Origin: Leptolyngbyaceae cyanobacterium CSU_1_3
GTDB taxonomy: Bacteria > Cyanobacteriota > Cyanobacteriia > Leptolyngbyales > Leptolyngbyaceae
DNA: 64,000 bases
Direction: 5' to 3'
Assembly (NCBI GenBank): GCA_012034655.1
Contig: JAAUOZ010000003.1
Span: 1 to 64,000 of the forward strand
In this document: piece by piece, positions 19,178 through 29,398 of the stretch
How positions within the stretch are numbered: the stretch's first letter is position 1
Layout of the letters: every line of letters begins with the position of its first letter
Program-made: the position numbers and the translations under genes
Notes under the pieces: model-generated
Seen by the model: the letters and a program-made list of their open reading frames with translations, nothing else
The model's database searches: none
What the model was told of the DNA's origin: nothing

Positions 19178-20268
19178 ATGGGCAGCAATTTTGGTCAGTT
19201 ATTTCGCATCAGCACATTTGGTGAGTCTCACGGCGGCGGCGTAGGTGTGGTAATTGATGGCTGTCCTCCATTGATTGAGATTTCGGCGGCAGATCTTCAG
19301 GTGGAACTCGATCGTCGCGACCCGGACAGAGTAAAATCACGACTCCGCGCAATGAAGCCGATCAGTGCGAGATTTTGTCGGGCGTGTTTGAGGGCAAAAC
19401 TTTGGGAACCCCGATCGCGATTCTCGTTCGCAACAAAGACCAGCGATCGCAGGACTATCGCGAAATGGCAACCACCTATCGACCGTCCCATGCAGATGCG
19501 ACCTACGACGCAAAGTATGGCATTCGCAACTGGCAAGGGGGAGGGAGATCGTCGGCGAGAGAGACGATTGGGCGAGTAGCAGCAGGCGCAATCGCCAAGA
19601 AGATTCTGCGCGAAATTGCCGGAGTTGAAATCATTAGCTATGTGAAGCGAATTAAGGATTTGGAGGGCGTAATCGATCCTAACACCGTGACCCTGGAGGA
19701 AGTTGAGAGCAACATTGTGCGCTGCCCCGATCGTGAATGTGCCGATCGCATGGTGGATTTGATCGAGCAGGTTCGCAATCAGGGAGACTCGATCGGAGGC
19801 GTGGTCGAATGTGTGGCTCGTGGCGTTCCGAGGGGGTTGGGCGATCCGGTGTTCGATAAGTTGGAGGCGGATCTGGCAAAAGCGGTGATGTCTCTGCCGG
19901 CCACGAAGGGATTTGAAATTGGCTCCGGCTTCGCAGGAACGCTCATGACTGGCAGCGAACACAACGACGAATTCTATGCTGACAATGGCGAAATTCGCAC
20001 GGTGACGAATCGATCGGGCGGGGTGCAGGGGGGCATTTCTAACGGTGAAAATATTCTGATTCGGATTGCCTTCAAGCCCACGGCAACCATTCGCAAAGAG
20101 CAAAAAACCGTCACCGACAGCGGCGAAGAAGTAACCTTAGCTGCAAAGGGGCGACACGATCCCTGTGTGTTGCCACGGGCTGTGCCAATGGTGGAAGCAA
20201 TGGTAGCTCTGGTGCTGTGCGATCATCTGTTGCGCCAGCGAGGACAGTGTGGTGCGGTTAATGAGTAA
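19178..20268 (+). CDS. aroC: Chorismate synthase (frameshifted near 19318)
   Basis: This FMN-dependent enzyme makes chorismate, the branch point to aromatic amino acids, folate and quinones; 363 residues when repaired. Typical blocks are [23 protein letters not shown]-type [18 protein letters not shown], and [15 protein letters not shown]. As written, the frame is lost after LDRR near 19318: a C is missing. With it the text reads [20 protein letters not shown] and joins the rest of the protein. A long antisense frame over this gene is a shadow. As the gene is normally indispensable, a sequence error is the likeliest reason. Confidence 0.92.
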
Positions 20269-20558
20269 ACCGTTGGTATAGTTTAACCTGGCACAAAAGA
20301 CACCACTGAGGTGAGGTTCCACACACGAGCAAAGGATGCCGGGTTACATAGGTGCGTCATTCATTGGTAGAAGCCGTAGTGCAAGCATCTTGCTCGCGAT
20401 CGAAGCGCTCGCAAACTGCCCTCACCGCCATTTCTCTTCTAGAGCAGGCGAGGGGCTTTTGAGTTTAGATTTCGTTCCGGCTACCCTTCTACCCCAGACA
20501 ACTGGGAAACCTAGGGTGCAAGAGTTGAAATCTTTTCACAAGCTTGTCAGGAGTCAAT

Positions 20559-23500
20559 ATGAACCAGTGGAACCGCCTTATTCAAGAGAGTGATCTGCAA
20601 AATCCTTTGAGACTTTCTCAGTCCGTGTTGGAGTTGTTGGCCCAAGAAGTCGATCGCTATCAGACCCTAGAAAAAAGCTTGCCCTCTCGAATTTTGCGCT
20701 ATCTGGTCGATGGTGACGACGAGCGTGTGTTGCGAGATATAGAAGCGGCGATCGTGCAACAGACGCAACAAGTGCTCACGACCCAAAGCTTCTGGGCTGG
20801 GTGGCAAAGTGGCACATCTGATCGGGCGAGGCAAGCTTTGTTCAAAGCCTTACCCGTTGCGGATGCTGGGTTCTATTGCCGACTCGCACAGTTATATAGT
20901 GTGGAAAGTAACGCAGCCCATGCCAGCCAAACTGCAATTCGTTTTGGTGCAACTGCATGGTTTGATCCATTTTTGCGCGCCTTAGCTCAGACGATTTCCT
21001 ATGACTATTATGGCTACTACAAGGGTCGATCTAAGGTGAATTTAAAGTTTTCGATCGCCCAGGTCGAAGCCATGTTTGCAGAGGTGAATGAGCCAGCAGA
21101 ATCTTTGATTGAGTTGGTTTATTCGAGCGATCCAGACAACTGGAATTTGCACTATCTGATTCCGATCGTGGCAGGGCTAGAAGGATTTGCGGACTTTACC
21201 TTAAAACACGGGAAACTGTTGCAAGGTGCATTAACTCATCCTCAAAATCTCAATCGATCTCATGCGTTAAGAATGATGGTTCTGGTGGGCGTTCCAGTTG
21301 AGCCGTTTTTAGATCGAGTGGTCGATCGGGCCATCAGTTCTGCTAAGTCTGAGCGAGAAATTGCTATTGAGTTGGTGCGATCGGTTTCTGAGCAAGCAAT
21401 TCCCTACGTAAAGCAGCGCATTCAGTCTGGAAAAGCAGACGATCGCCTATACGGCGTGCAGTTGTTGCAGATGTTAGAGGGCGATCGGGCGCGAGAATTT
21501 TTAGAGATGCTGTTACAAACTGAGAAAGCGGCAAAGGTGAGAGAAGCGATCGAGAAGATTCTCAACCCTGTTGTGTTTGATACAACGGTGGAATCAATTA
21601 GTTATCAACTTCCAGAGCTACCTGAGATCACACTAGATTTACCACTGGATGGTGCAGTGAGATCAGAATTTGAAACGCTATTTACAATATCAAAGCAATC
21701 GACTCAAGCCGCTGTTAAGCATTTACTCAATTACTTAGATTCTCAATCGACTCAAGAACAGATTAATAACGTTCTGAATCATATTAAGTCGTGGATACCC
21801 AATCACTTAGTAAAGCAGATAAAAACAGATTCAAAAAATCTATCGGATTGGAAGTTATCAGTTCAAGAAGTACTATCAGAAGCGATCGATCAACACCAAG
21901 AGAAGGTTTGGCAAACGCTACAAACAGGAAAAAAAGATTGCTGTCTCAACTGCTATTTTAATAATGCTGGTTATCAAAACTGGCAACGCTGGCAACGACA
22001 AATGTTTAAGTTTATCGAACAGCCGCAAATTCAATTGATGCATGTGTTGCGATTGCTGATCATGCAAAATACAATTCGCTCAGATAACTTTAGTGGAGCA
22101 GAAGTATACCTCAATCACTATCGCAAAGTTCATGAAGCATCGTTTGGGCTGAGAGAATTGTCTGCCCATCTCCAGGCGCTAGGTTTTGAGCCTGAAACCG
22201 TGACAAACGCGCTGTTACCCAAAGACAGTTGGCTTCCTGACTGTTCAATATTTTTTCAATGGGGAGAGGAGGCAATTTGGCCGCATTTCGTCGATCGCCT
22301 CATGCTACTAGAAACGGCGATCGCTACCAAAAAATCCTCTGGCGACTATTATCACCACGATCGTCGCAAACGTGCCTTACAGATCCTCTGCACCTTTCCT
22401 CAACCGCCTGCAACCCTTATCCCACAACTTTGGGAGGTTGCCTTGGGCGGTTCTAAAGCTGACAACTTAATGGCACAGAGAGCGATCGAGAAATTGCCTA
22501 ACAGTCGGGTAGAAATCGTCAAAGTGTTGAGCGATCGCGATGCCAGCAAGCGAATCGTTGCGGCTCAATGGTTGGCAAAACTGGGCGAAACCAGCAGCAC
22601 TTCTGAGTTGAAAAGCTTACTCAAACAAGAAAAGAATGAGACCGTTCGCGATGCGTGGATGCGATCGCTCGAAAAACTCGGCGCATCTGTGGACGAATTT
22701 CTCGATCTCGACAACTTGCTAAACCAAGCGCAAGCTGGGCTGAAGAAAGGCATTCCCAGTGCGCTCGATTGGTTTCCGTGCGATCGTCTACCCGTAGTGC
22801 ATTGGCAAGACTCTGGCGAGGTCATCGAGCCACAAATCATCATCTGGTTTGTTGTCCAAACTCACAAACAAAAAAATGCCGAACCCAGCCCCATGTTGCG
22901 TCGCTATCTGTCTTATGCAAAAAAGAGCGATTGTGCCGCACTCGGACAGTTCATTTTAGAGACCTGGATTGGGCAAGATACTCTGCCGATGTATACCCAC
23001 GAGCAAGCCGCAGCACTGGCCAAACCCAGCGCCGATCAAGTATGGCAACAGACCCAAAAATTCTTGAAAGACACACCCGAAACAGAAGCAGAAATTTTTC
23101 AGAAACACTACGACGATTACAAAAAACAATTCGCCAACTCTGGGAGATCATGCACGCCAGAAGACGAGAAACATTGGCGAGAATGGGCTAGAAGTAATGC
23201 AGCTTACACACTCAAGCAGCGACAAGAAGCAGAAGCTGAAACCTATGAGTTAGCATATCGACGAATTTTAGGAGGATACTTATCGCAAATCAGAGGCACG
23301 GCCAGCCAAGATAAGGGAGTTTTGGCGATCGCGGCAGCCTGTTGTGATTCTGCTGCCGTTCCTGTCATTGGTGGCTATCTGAAAACCTACTACGGAATGC
23401 GCCTGGCCCAATGCCTCGCCCTGCTGCAAGTCTTGGGCTGGATCGAAGACTTCAGCGCCATTCAGTTGTTATTATCTGTTTCCAATCGATTTCGCACCAA

Positions 23501-24560
23501 AAAGATCCAGGAAGAAGCCGGAAATTTGGTAAATCAAATTGCAGAGCGCAATGGCTGGACACGCGATCAATTAGGCGATCGCACCATTCCCTGGTGTGGA
23601 TTTAGCGATCGAGATCAAATGATTCTAGACTACGGCGATCGACAAATCACCGCTCGTTTAGACAACACGTTTAATTTTATTCTCAACGATGAAACGGGTA
23701 AAGTCATCAAAACTTTACCCAACGCTAGAAAGAACGACGACGACGAACTCGTGAAACTAGCAAAAAAACAGTTTAGTGATAGCAAAAAGCAACTCAAACA
23801 GGTACTCGAATTGCAAAAAGAGCGATTGTATGAGGCAATGTGTACCCAACGCACCTGGGATTCTCAAGACTGGGAGTCCTTTCTACATCAGCATCCGATC
23901 GTCAGTCGCTATTGCCAAAGACTCGTGTGGATCGCGTTTGAAAACTCACAAATCATTACCACATTTCGCCCCTTAGAAGACGGCACACTGACCGACGCAG
24001 TAGATAACGCAGTGACGATCGCCCCCGGTGCTCAAATCGGACTTGCCCACGGCAGTTTATTGTCAGAATCAGCCCGTCAAGCCTGGCAAACGCACTTTGC
24101 CGACTATGAGGTGTCGCCTGTCTTTGACCAACTCAGCAAGGGGCTATACGCCCTCTCTGCAAAGCAGCAAGACGAGGTAGAACTGGAAGACTTTGAAGGA
24201 CACATGCTCGAAACCTTTGCACTGCGGGGCAAAGTAACAAAGCTCGGTTATGTCCGCGGGCAAACCGAAGATGCAGGCTGGTTTTATGACTACAACAAGA
24301 CCTTTTCTGGGCTGGGGCTGCGCGCCACGATCGGCTTTACTGGAAACTACCTCCCTGAAGAAAATCGCACCGTGGCGCTGACTCGCATTTCCTTCTCAAA
24401 ACTAACAGAGAGCAACACACACCACTATTACCAAGATTTGCGCCTTCCCCTTAAAGACGTGCCGCTGGTGTTACTCAGCGAAGTCTACGAAGATATGCGA
24501 AGTTTATCTTCGTTAGGCAGTGGCTATGACCCTGACTGGGAGAAGACAAGTGGGTACTAA
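20559..24560 (+). CDS. DUF4132 giant protein with HEAT-like repeats (MolR/YehI-like)
   Basis: The product has 1333 residues from ATG 20559, which has AGGAG six bases upstream; a TTG at 20544 is a weaker start. The first two thirds are alpha-helical, with HEAT-like stretches (KVLSDRDASKRIVAAQWLAK, TSELKSLLKQEKNETVRDAW). The C-terminal 250 or so residues form the DUF4132 region: RLVWIAFE, FRPLEDGTLTDA, IGLAHGSLLSESARQAWQTH, FADYEVSPVFDQL. E. coli YehI (once called MolR) has this C-terminus. It opens a five-gene operon, 44 bp before the MoxR ATPase. The HEAT scaffold suggests a large protein-binding platform; function is not established. Confidence 0.85.
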   Translation: MNQWNRLIQESDLQNPLRLSQSVLELLAQEVDRYQTLEKSLPSRILRYLVDGDDERVLRDIEAAIVQQTQQVLTTQSFWAGWQSGTSDRARQALFKALPVADAGFYCRLAQLYSVESNAAHASQTAIRFGATAWFDPFLRALAQTISYDYYGYYKGRSKVNLKFSIAQVEAMFAEVNEPAESLIELVYSSDPDNWNLHYLIPIVAGLEGFADFTLKHGKLLQGALTHPQNLNRSHALRMMVLVGVPVEPFLDRVVDRAISSAKSEREIAIELVRSVSEQAIPYVKQRIQSGKADDRLYGVQLLQMLEGDRAREFLEMLLQTEKAAKVREAIEKILNPVVFDTTVESISYQLPELPEITLDLPLDGAVRSEFETLFTISKQSTQAAVKHLLNYLDSQSTQEQINNVLNHIKSWIPNHLVKQIKTDSKNLSDWKLSVQEVLSEAIDQHQEKVWQTLQTGKKDCCLNCYFNNAGYQNWQRWQRQMFKFIEQPQIQLMHVLRLLIMQNTIRSDNFSGAEVYLNHYRKVHEASFGLRELSAHLQALGFEPETVTNALLPKDSWLPDCSIFFQWGEEAIWPHFVDRLMLLETAIATKKSSGDYYHHDRRKRALQILCTFPQPPATLIPQLWEVALGGSKADNLMAQRAIEKLPNSRVEIVKVLSDRDASKRIVAAQWLAKLGETSSTSELKSLLKQEKNETVRDAWMRSLEKLGASVDEFLDLDNLLNQAQAGLKKGIPSALDWFPCDRLPVVHWQDSGEVIEPQIIIWFVVQTHKQKNAEPSPMLRRYLSYAKKSDCAALGQFILETWIGQDTLPMYTHEQAAALAKPSADQVWQQTQKFLKDTPETEAEIFQKHYDDYKKQFANSGRSCTPEDEKHWREWARSNAAYTLKQRQEAEAETYELAYRRILGGYLSQIRGTASQDKGVLAIAAACCDSAAVPVIGGYLKTYYGMRLAQCLALLQVLGWIEDFSAIQLLLSVSNRFRTKKIQEEAGNLVNQIAERNGWTRDQLGDRTIPWCGFSDRDQMILDYGDRQITARLDNTFNFILNDETGKVIKTLPNARKNDDDELVKLAKKQFSDSKKQLKQVLELQKERLYEAMCTQRTWDSQDWESFLHQHPIVSRYCQRLVWIAFENSQIITTFRPLEDGTLTDAVDNAVTIAPGAQIGLAHGSLLSESARQAWQTHFADYEVSPVFDQLSKGLYALSAKQQDEVELEDFEGHMLETFALRGKVTKLGYVRGQTEDAGWFYDYNKTFSGLGLRATIGFTGNYLPEENRTVALTRISFSKLTESNTHHYYQDLRLPLKDVPLVLLSEVYEDMRSLSSLGSGYDPDWEKTSGY

Positions 24561-24604
24561 ATTCGCAGAAATTCATAGTAAAATTGTACTAAACAGGAAT
24601 CATC

Positions 24605-25732
24605 ATGACCCCAGCAAAGACCCTGCGAGAGCCTGCTGAAATTCGCTATGCCGAGGAACTTAGCGCCCTAGCTGCGATCGACGAAGCGCCCAAGCCTTCT
24701 GGCTGGAATCTCTCTCCCAGAGCGGTTCGCACCTTTATTTTAGGCTCAGACGGCAAGACGTTAGGCTCTAAGTCAAAGAAGAAAACCGGAACCGTAATTA
24801 GCCAAAAATTCTATGGAGATGATGCGTTAATTGATCGAGCCATTATCACTCTAGCAGGCAACCGAGGACTGATGTTAGTGGGAGAACCAGGAACCGCAAA
24901 GTCAATGCTATCAGAATTGCTAGCAGCAGCTATTTCTGGAAACTCAAAGAATACAATTCAAGGAACTGCGGGAACGACTGAAGATCAGATAAAATACTCT
25001 TGGAATTATGCTTTATTGCTGTCTCAAGGAGCAAGTTTGCAAGCGCTGGTGGCATCTCCAATATTTACAGCAATGAAAGATGGGAAACTGGTGCGATTTG
25101 AAGAAATTACACGCTGCCCACCAGAGATTCAAGATGCTTTGGTGAGCATTCTCTCAGACAAAGTATTACACATTCCAGAATTAGGAGATGAAACGGGAAC
25201 TGTGTTTGCCCAAAAAGGCTTTAACGTAATTGCCACAGCAAATTTACGTGATCGTGGCGTTCATGAGATGTCAAGTGCATTAAAGCGACGATTCAATTTT
25301 GAAACAGTTGAACCCATCCGCAATAAAACACTAGAACTACAACTAGTGATGGCACAAACACAAGCGTTATTAACCGATGCAGAAGCAACCATAGAGCTTG
25401 ATATGAACGTGATTGACTTACTCGTGACTACCTTTCACGATCTGCGCGAGGGGCGCACTGAAGAGGGAACGATCGTAGAGAAACCTTCTACTGTCATGTC
25501 TACGGCCGAAGCAGTATCCGTGGGGGTTTCAGCAGGGCTAGATGCTCGTTATTTTGGCAACAGCGTGGTTGAAAGTGAGCATATTGTCCGCAATTTAGTC
25601 GGAACAGTTCTCAAAGATAACCCTGAAGATGCAAAAAAACTCAAGCACTATTTTGATGTAGTGGTGAAGTCTCGCGCTCGGACAAAGCCAGAATGGGAAG
25701 CGTTTTATCACGCCAGAAAGTGGTTGAAGTAA
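24605..25732 (+). CDS. MoxR-type AAA+ ATPase (YehL-like)
   Basis: The product has 375 residues. Walker A is GEPGTAKS (93-100). Walker B reads LVRFEEITRCP with Glu166-Glu167, where most MoxR proteins have Asp-Glu. Sensor I is VIATANLRDRGV, and an arginine-finger-like segment is SSALKRRFNFETVEP. MoxR ATPases act with VWA proteins to remodel or insert metal into target complexes, and a VWA protein lies two genes downstream. The N-terminal 70 residues are specific to this subgroup. Sequence and context match E. coli YehL. Confidence 0.9.
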   Translation: MTPAKTLREPAEIRYAEELSALAAIDEAPKPSGWNLSPRAVRTFILGSDGKTLGSKSKKKTGTVISQKFYGDDALIDRAIITLAGNRGLMLVGEPGTAKSMLSELLAAAISGNSKNTIQGTAGTTEDQIKYSWNYALLLSQGASLQALVASPIFTAMKDGKLVRFEEITRCPPEIQDALVSILSDKVLHIPELGDETGTVFAQKGFNVIATANLRDRGVHEMSSALKRRFNFETVEPIRNKTLELQLVMAQTQALLTDAEATIELDMNVIDLLVTTFHDLREGRTEEGTIVEKPSTVMSTAEAVSVGVSAGLDARYFGNSVVESEHIVRNLVGTVLKDNPEDAKKLKHYFDVVVKSRARTKPEWEAFYHARKWLK

Positions 25733-25768
25733 CGGGGTTGAAGTAATAGCGGGGCGAGGGGTTTAACG

Positions 25769-28218
25769 ATGCGTCATTCGACTGAAATACAAACACTCTT
25801 ACAGGCACTACTGCGATCGAGCGAACAAGAAAAGATTATCTACTTTCCCATCCGTCATCACAGCCCAGCTTGTGCCTGGCATATTCAACAACTGATTCGC
25901 GCTGAGAAACCTGCGGCAGTGTTGATCGAAGGGCCGTCAGACATAACCGAACTAATCCCGTTTATTCTTCATGCAAAAACTCGCGCTCCTTTTGCGGTTT
26001 ATACAACTTACATTCCAGCAAAAGTCGCCGACGAGACCTTACGCAGCGATCCCCATCGATTTGCTGGCTATTACCCTTTTTGCGACTATTCACCCGAACT
26101 GGTTGCCCTCCGGGAAGGTGCAAAGGTCAAGGCTAATCTACAGTTTATTGATCTGACGTTCACTGATCAGGCCCGTGAATCTGAAACGAACTCGCAGATT
26201 CGAGACTTACAACAGGAAAGCTATTTACAACGCAGCAAATATATATCTTTACTGATAAAGAAGTCAGGATGTAGAAACCACGATGAACTCTGGGATCACT
26301 TATTTGAGTCAAGTTTTTTAACACTAGAAACTACACAATTTATCCACAATGTTGCAGCTTATTGCTACATGGCGCGACAGGATTCACCCACAAAGCTTTT
26401 GCAATCGGACGGCACGATCGCTCGTGAAACTGCAATGGCAATGGCAATTCAGGCAGCACGATCGCAAATCACTGGCAAAATTCTGGTCGTCACAGGTGGG
26501 TTTCACACTGTTGCTTTACCATCAATGGTTCAGCAGTCACTAAAAGAACCCACTCGACCCAAAAAAAACCCACTAGAAGAATCACAAACTGTTTTAATGC
26601 GATACAGCTTTGAACAGTTAGATGCAATCAACGGCTACGCAGCAGGAATGCCAGCACCTGAATATTATCAACGCATCTGGCAATCTATTCAAACCTACAA
26701 TTCTCAGTCAGACCATCCTTTTCTGACCGTCACTAATGAATGGCTGGTAGACATCAGCGCACAAACACGATCGCACCGGCATATGAGCGGACTCTCCACG
26801 GCGGACGCGATCGCTGCGCTGGAGCAATCGCGACGATTGGCACAATTTCGCGGGCATCCCGCTCCACTGAGGGAGGATTTGCTGGATGGTGTGCGGAGTT
26901 GCTTTGTCAAAGGGGCGATGGATGCGGATGGTCTGCTGGTGATGGAGTTTGTGGCGGGGCTGCTGAGAGGCGATCGGATTGGAGATTTGCCTGTGGATGT
27001 CGGTGTACCGCCGATCGTGGATGATTTTCGCAAGCAAGCGACGCGCTTTAGGTTGCAAATTCAAACCTCGATCGCCAAGTCTGTCACCCTGGATTTGTAC
27101 CGCAAAGCAAATCACCGTCGCATTAGCAGATTTCTGCACAGGCTCCAATTTCTCAGCATCCCCTTTGGGAGTGTGATCACAGGGCCTGATTTCGTCAAAG
27201 GACGAGGACTCGATCGCATTCAAGAAATCTGGGAATATCGATGGACTCCTCAGACGGAGAGCGTTTTGATTGAGCGATCGCTCTACGGTTCAACGATCGA
27301 GGAAGCAGCAATTCATCAGATTCAGACAGAAATTGACCATCTGGAAGAACACGGCAAAGGACGATCAGCAACAGAAGCGATCGCAATGGTGATTCAAGCC
27401 TGTTGCATGGGAATGCAGCATCATGCACAATATATTTTGACACTCATTGCAAATCAAATTAGTGAAGACTCTGCATTCGATTCCTTAATTGCTGCAATGA
27501 ATCAGTTAGTTCTACTTTGGCAATCACGAGAACCATTAGAAGCACAAACACTTGAAACAATACCAGAGTTGATTTTAATGTTGTATCAACGATCGTGCTA
27601 TCTCATTCCTGATTTAGTCAATAGCCCAATTGAGGCAGCAAATGCTATATTAGATGGCTTCTGCACCGTGCGAGAACTAGTGCAAACCCAAGCACAGCTT
27701 GACTCAGAGCTATTTTTATCGGCACTGGCTAATCTGTCGAATGCAGCCAGCAGCAATCCAGTCATTAGTGGCGGAGCAGCGGGGATTTTATATACTAGTG
27801 GATCGCTCGATCGTCCCCAGGTAATCGCCCTTGCGATCGGCTATCTCAACAGCAGCCAGGTGAGGGTTGGGGCAGAATTTTTGCGCGGGCTGCTGCGAAC
27901 CTGCCGAGAGATTGCTTGGAATGTTTCTGAACTATTGGTCGCGATCGATGAGCAACTTTCTACCTGGGACGAAGCATCGTTTCTAGGAATCTTACCCGAA
28001 TTGCGGTTAGCATTTGCAGAGTTTACACCCCAAGAAACTGACAAAATTGCTGAGGCCGTGCAAATTTGCATGGCGAAACCGATTTGGGCAACCTTAATCA
28101 CACTCAGCTAACAGAAAATGATTTACAACATGGGTTATGGCTCAATCAACAGTTAGTGAAATGTCTAGAAGCAGATGCACTACAAAGCTGGTTAATCGCT
28201 ACAGAAGGTGAATCATGA
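25769..28218 (+). CDS. DUF5682 protein (YehM-like; frameshifted near 28105)
   Basis: About 816 residues when repaired. The N-terminal region has RHHSPACAWHIQQLI (29-43), then VLIEGPSDITELIPF, and later VVTGGFHTVALP with His246. This EGP plus GxxH layout resembles the TraB/ChaN/erythromycin-esterase-like fold, so a hydrolase or heme/ligand-binding core is possible; this is inference. The C-terminal half is helical. As written, the frame stops at 28111. One extra base near 28105 would continue it as LTENDLQHGLWLNQQLVKCL to a TGA at 28216-28218. That stop overlaps the next ATG as ATGA, as expected for coupled genes. The break is therefore recent or a sequence error. Confidence 0.85.
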
Positions 28219-29351
28219 ACGCTAAACAAACAAAATTAATTCGCTGGCGACACATTCTAGGACGCTTCTCAGAAAATAAGCTGCAATGCCAAATATCTGC
28301 GGAAGATTTACGTCGAGAGGCAGCCTTAGATTATCTTTATGGCAAAGAATATCAGGGGCGAGGAGTTCGGGGAGAACACAATACTGATAAAAATCCGGGT
28401 AGCCTTGATCCAAGTCAGTTAACAGTTCCCACATGGATTCATGAAATACAAGAATTGTTTCCGAAAGAAACAGTCGAAGTGATCGAAAAACACGCGATCG
28501 ATCGCTATCATCTCACGGAGCTAGTCACCGATCCAAAGGTTTTAGAAACGCTGGAACCCAGCCAGGACTTACTAAAAATGGTATTGACCTTTCGAGGCAG
28601 AATGCAGGGTGAAGTTCTAAATGTAGCACGACGAATTGTAAGAGAAGTAGTTGAGGAGATTAAGCAAAAACTCGAAAAAGACATTCGGCGCACCCTATTA
28701 GGAAAGCTAAATCCCTTTCAGCAAAGCCCCCTAAAAATTGCTCAGAATTTAGACTGGCGAGGGACGTTACGGCAAAACTTAAAAAATTACGATCCTGAGA
28801 CTCAGCAGCTAGTGATTGAGAAAGTTCGTTTTTTCTCGCGGGTAGAGCGACAACTGCCCTGGCAGGTGATTCTCTGCGTCGATGAGAGCGGCAGCATGGC
28901 GGATTCAGTGATTCATAGCGCTGTCATGGCGGGAATTTTGACGAGTTTGCCAGCGCTCAAAGTCAATCTGGTCATCTTCGACACAGCGGTGGTAGATTTG
29001 TCTGATCGGGCGGACGATCCGATCGAGGTATTGATGAGTGTGCAGTTGGGCGGCGGAACTGACATTGGCAAGGCGTTAACCTATTGTGAACAGTTGGTTC
29101 AAGATCCCAATCGCACCGTTTTGGTATTGGTGAGCGACTTTGCAGAAGGAGCATCTCCTAACAAATTGATCACTAGCTGTCGTCGGCTCAAAGAGTCTGG
29201 GGTCAAGCTTTTGGGGTTGGCTTCTTTAGATAATGAAGCAAATTCTTACTACGATAAGCAAATGGCAGCACGATTAGCCGCGAATGGGATGGATATTGCT
29301 GCACTCACGCCTAAGCAATTAGCAGAATGGTTAGTCAAGGTCATGCGATAG
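28215..29351 (+). CDS. VWA-domain protein (YehP-like)
   Basis: The product has 378 residues. The N-terminal 200 are helical. The C-terminal VWA domain has a complete MIDAS: DESGS (223-227), Thr in LGGGTDIGKAL and Asp in LVSDFAEGA. MoxR-VWA pairs are recurrent: the ATPase works on or through the metal-dependent VWA adaptor. The start overlaps the restored stop of the DUF5682 gene by ATGA. Family and context match E. coli YehP. Confidence 0.9.
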   Translation: MNAKQTKLIRWRHILGRFSENKLQCQISAEDLRREAALDYLYGKEYQGRGVRGEHNTDKNPGSLDPSQLTVPTWIHEIQELFPKETVEVIEKHAIDRYHLTELVTDPKVLETLEPSQDLLKMVLTFRGRMQGEVLNVARRIVREVVEEIKQKLEKDIRRTLLGKLNPFQQSPLKIAQNLDWRGTLRQNLKNYDPETQQLVIEKVRFFSRVERQLPWQVILCVDESGSMADSVIHSAVMAGILTSLPALKVNLVIFDTAVVDLSDRADDPIEVLMSVQLGGGTDIGKALTYCEQLVQDPNRTVLVLVSDFAEGASPNKLITSCRRLKESGVKLLGLASLDNEANSYYDKQMAARLAANGMDIAALTPKQLAEWLVKVMR

Positions 29352-29359
29352 TTATAGAA

Positions 29360-29390
29360 TTTATACCTGATTTATACCTGATTTATACCT
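29360..29390 (+). repeat. 11-bp tandem repeat in leader of SWIM gene
   Basis: TTTATACCTGA is present in nearly three copies, ending 8 bp before the ATG at 29399. It occupies the place where a ribosome site would be expected. Confidence 0.8.
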
Positions 29391-29398
29391 AAAAATTT

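Noticed and set aside
19297-20103. 268-codon antisense frame over aroC
   Set aside because: It overlaps the strongly conserved chorismate synthase gene on the other strand; its peptide is low in hydrophobic patterning and rich in His/Arg as expected for a shadow frame.
26704-27223. Two antisense frames (109 and 171 codons) inside the DUF5682 gene
   Set aside because: Composition rich in Arg/Ser/Pro and lacking a ribosome site; explained by the GC-skewed codon use of the real gene.
29360-29390. Repeat before the SWIM gene as a CRISPR fragment
   Set aside because: The unit is 11 bp with no spacers; no cas genes nearby.
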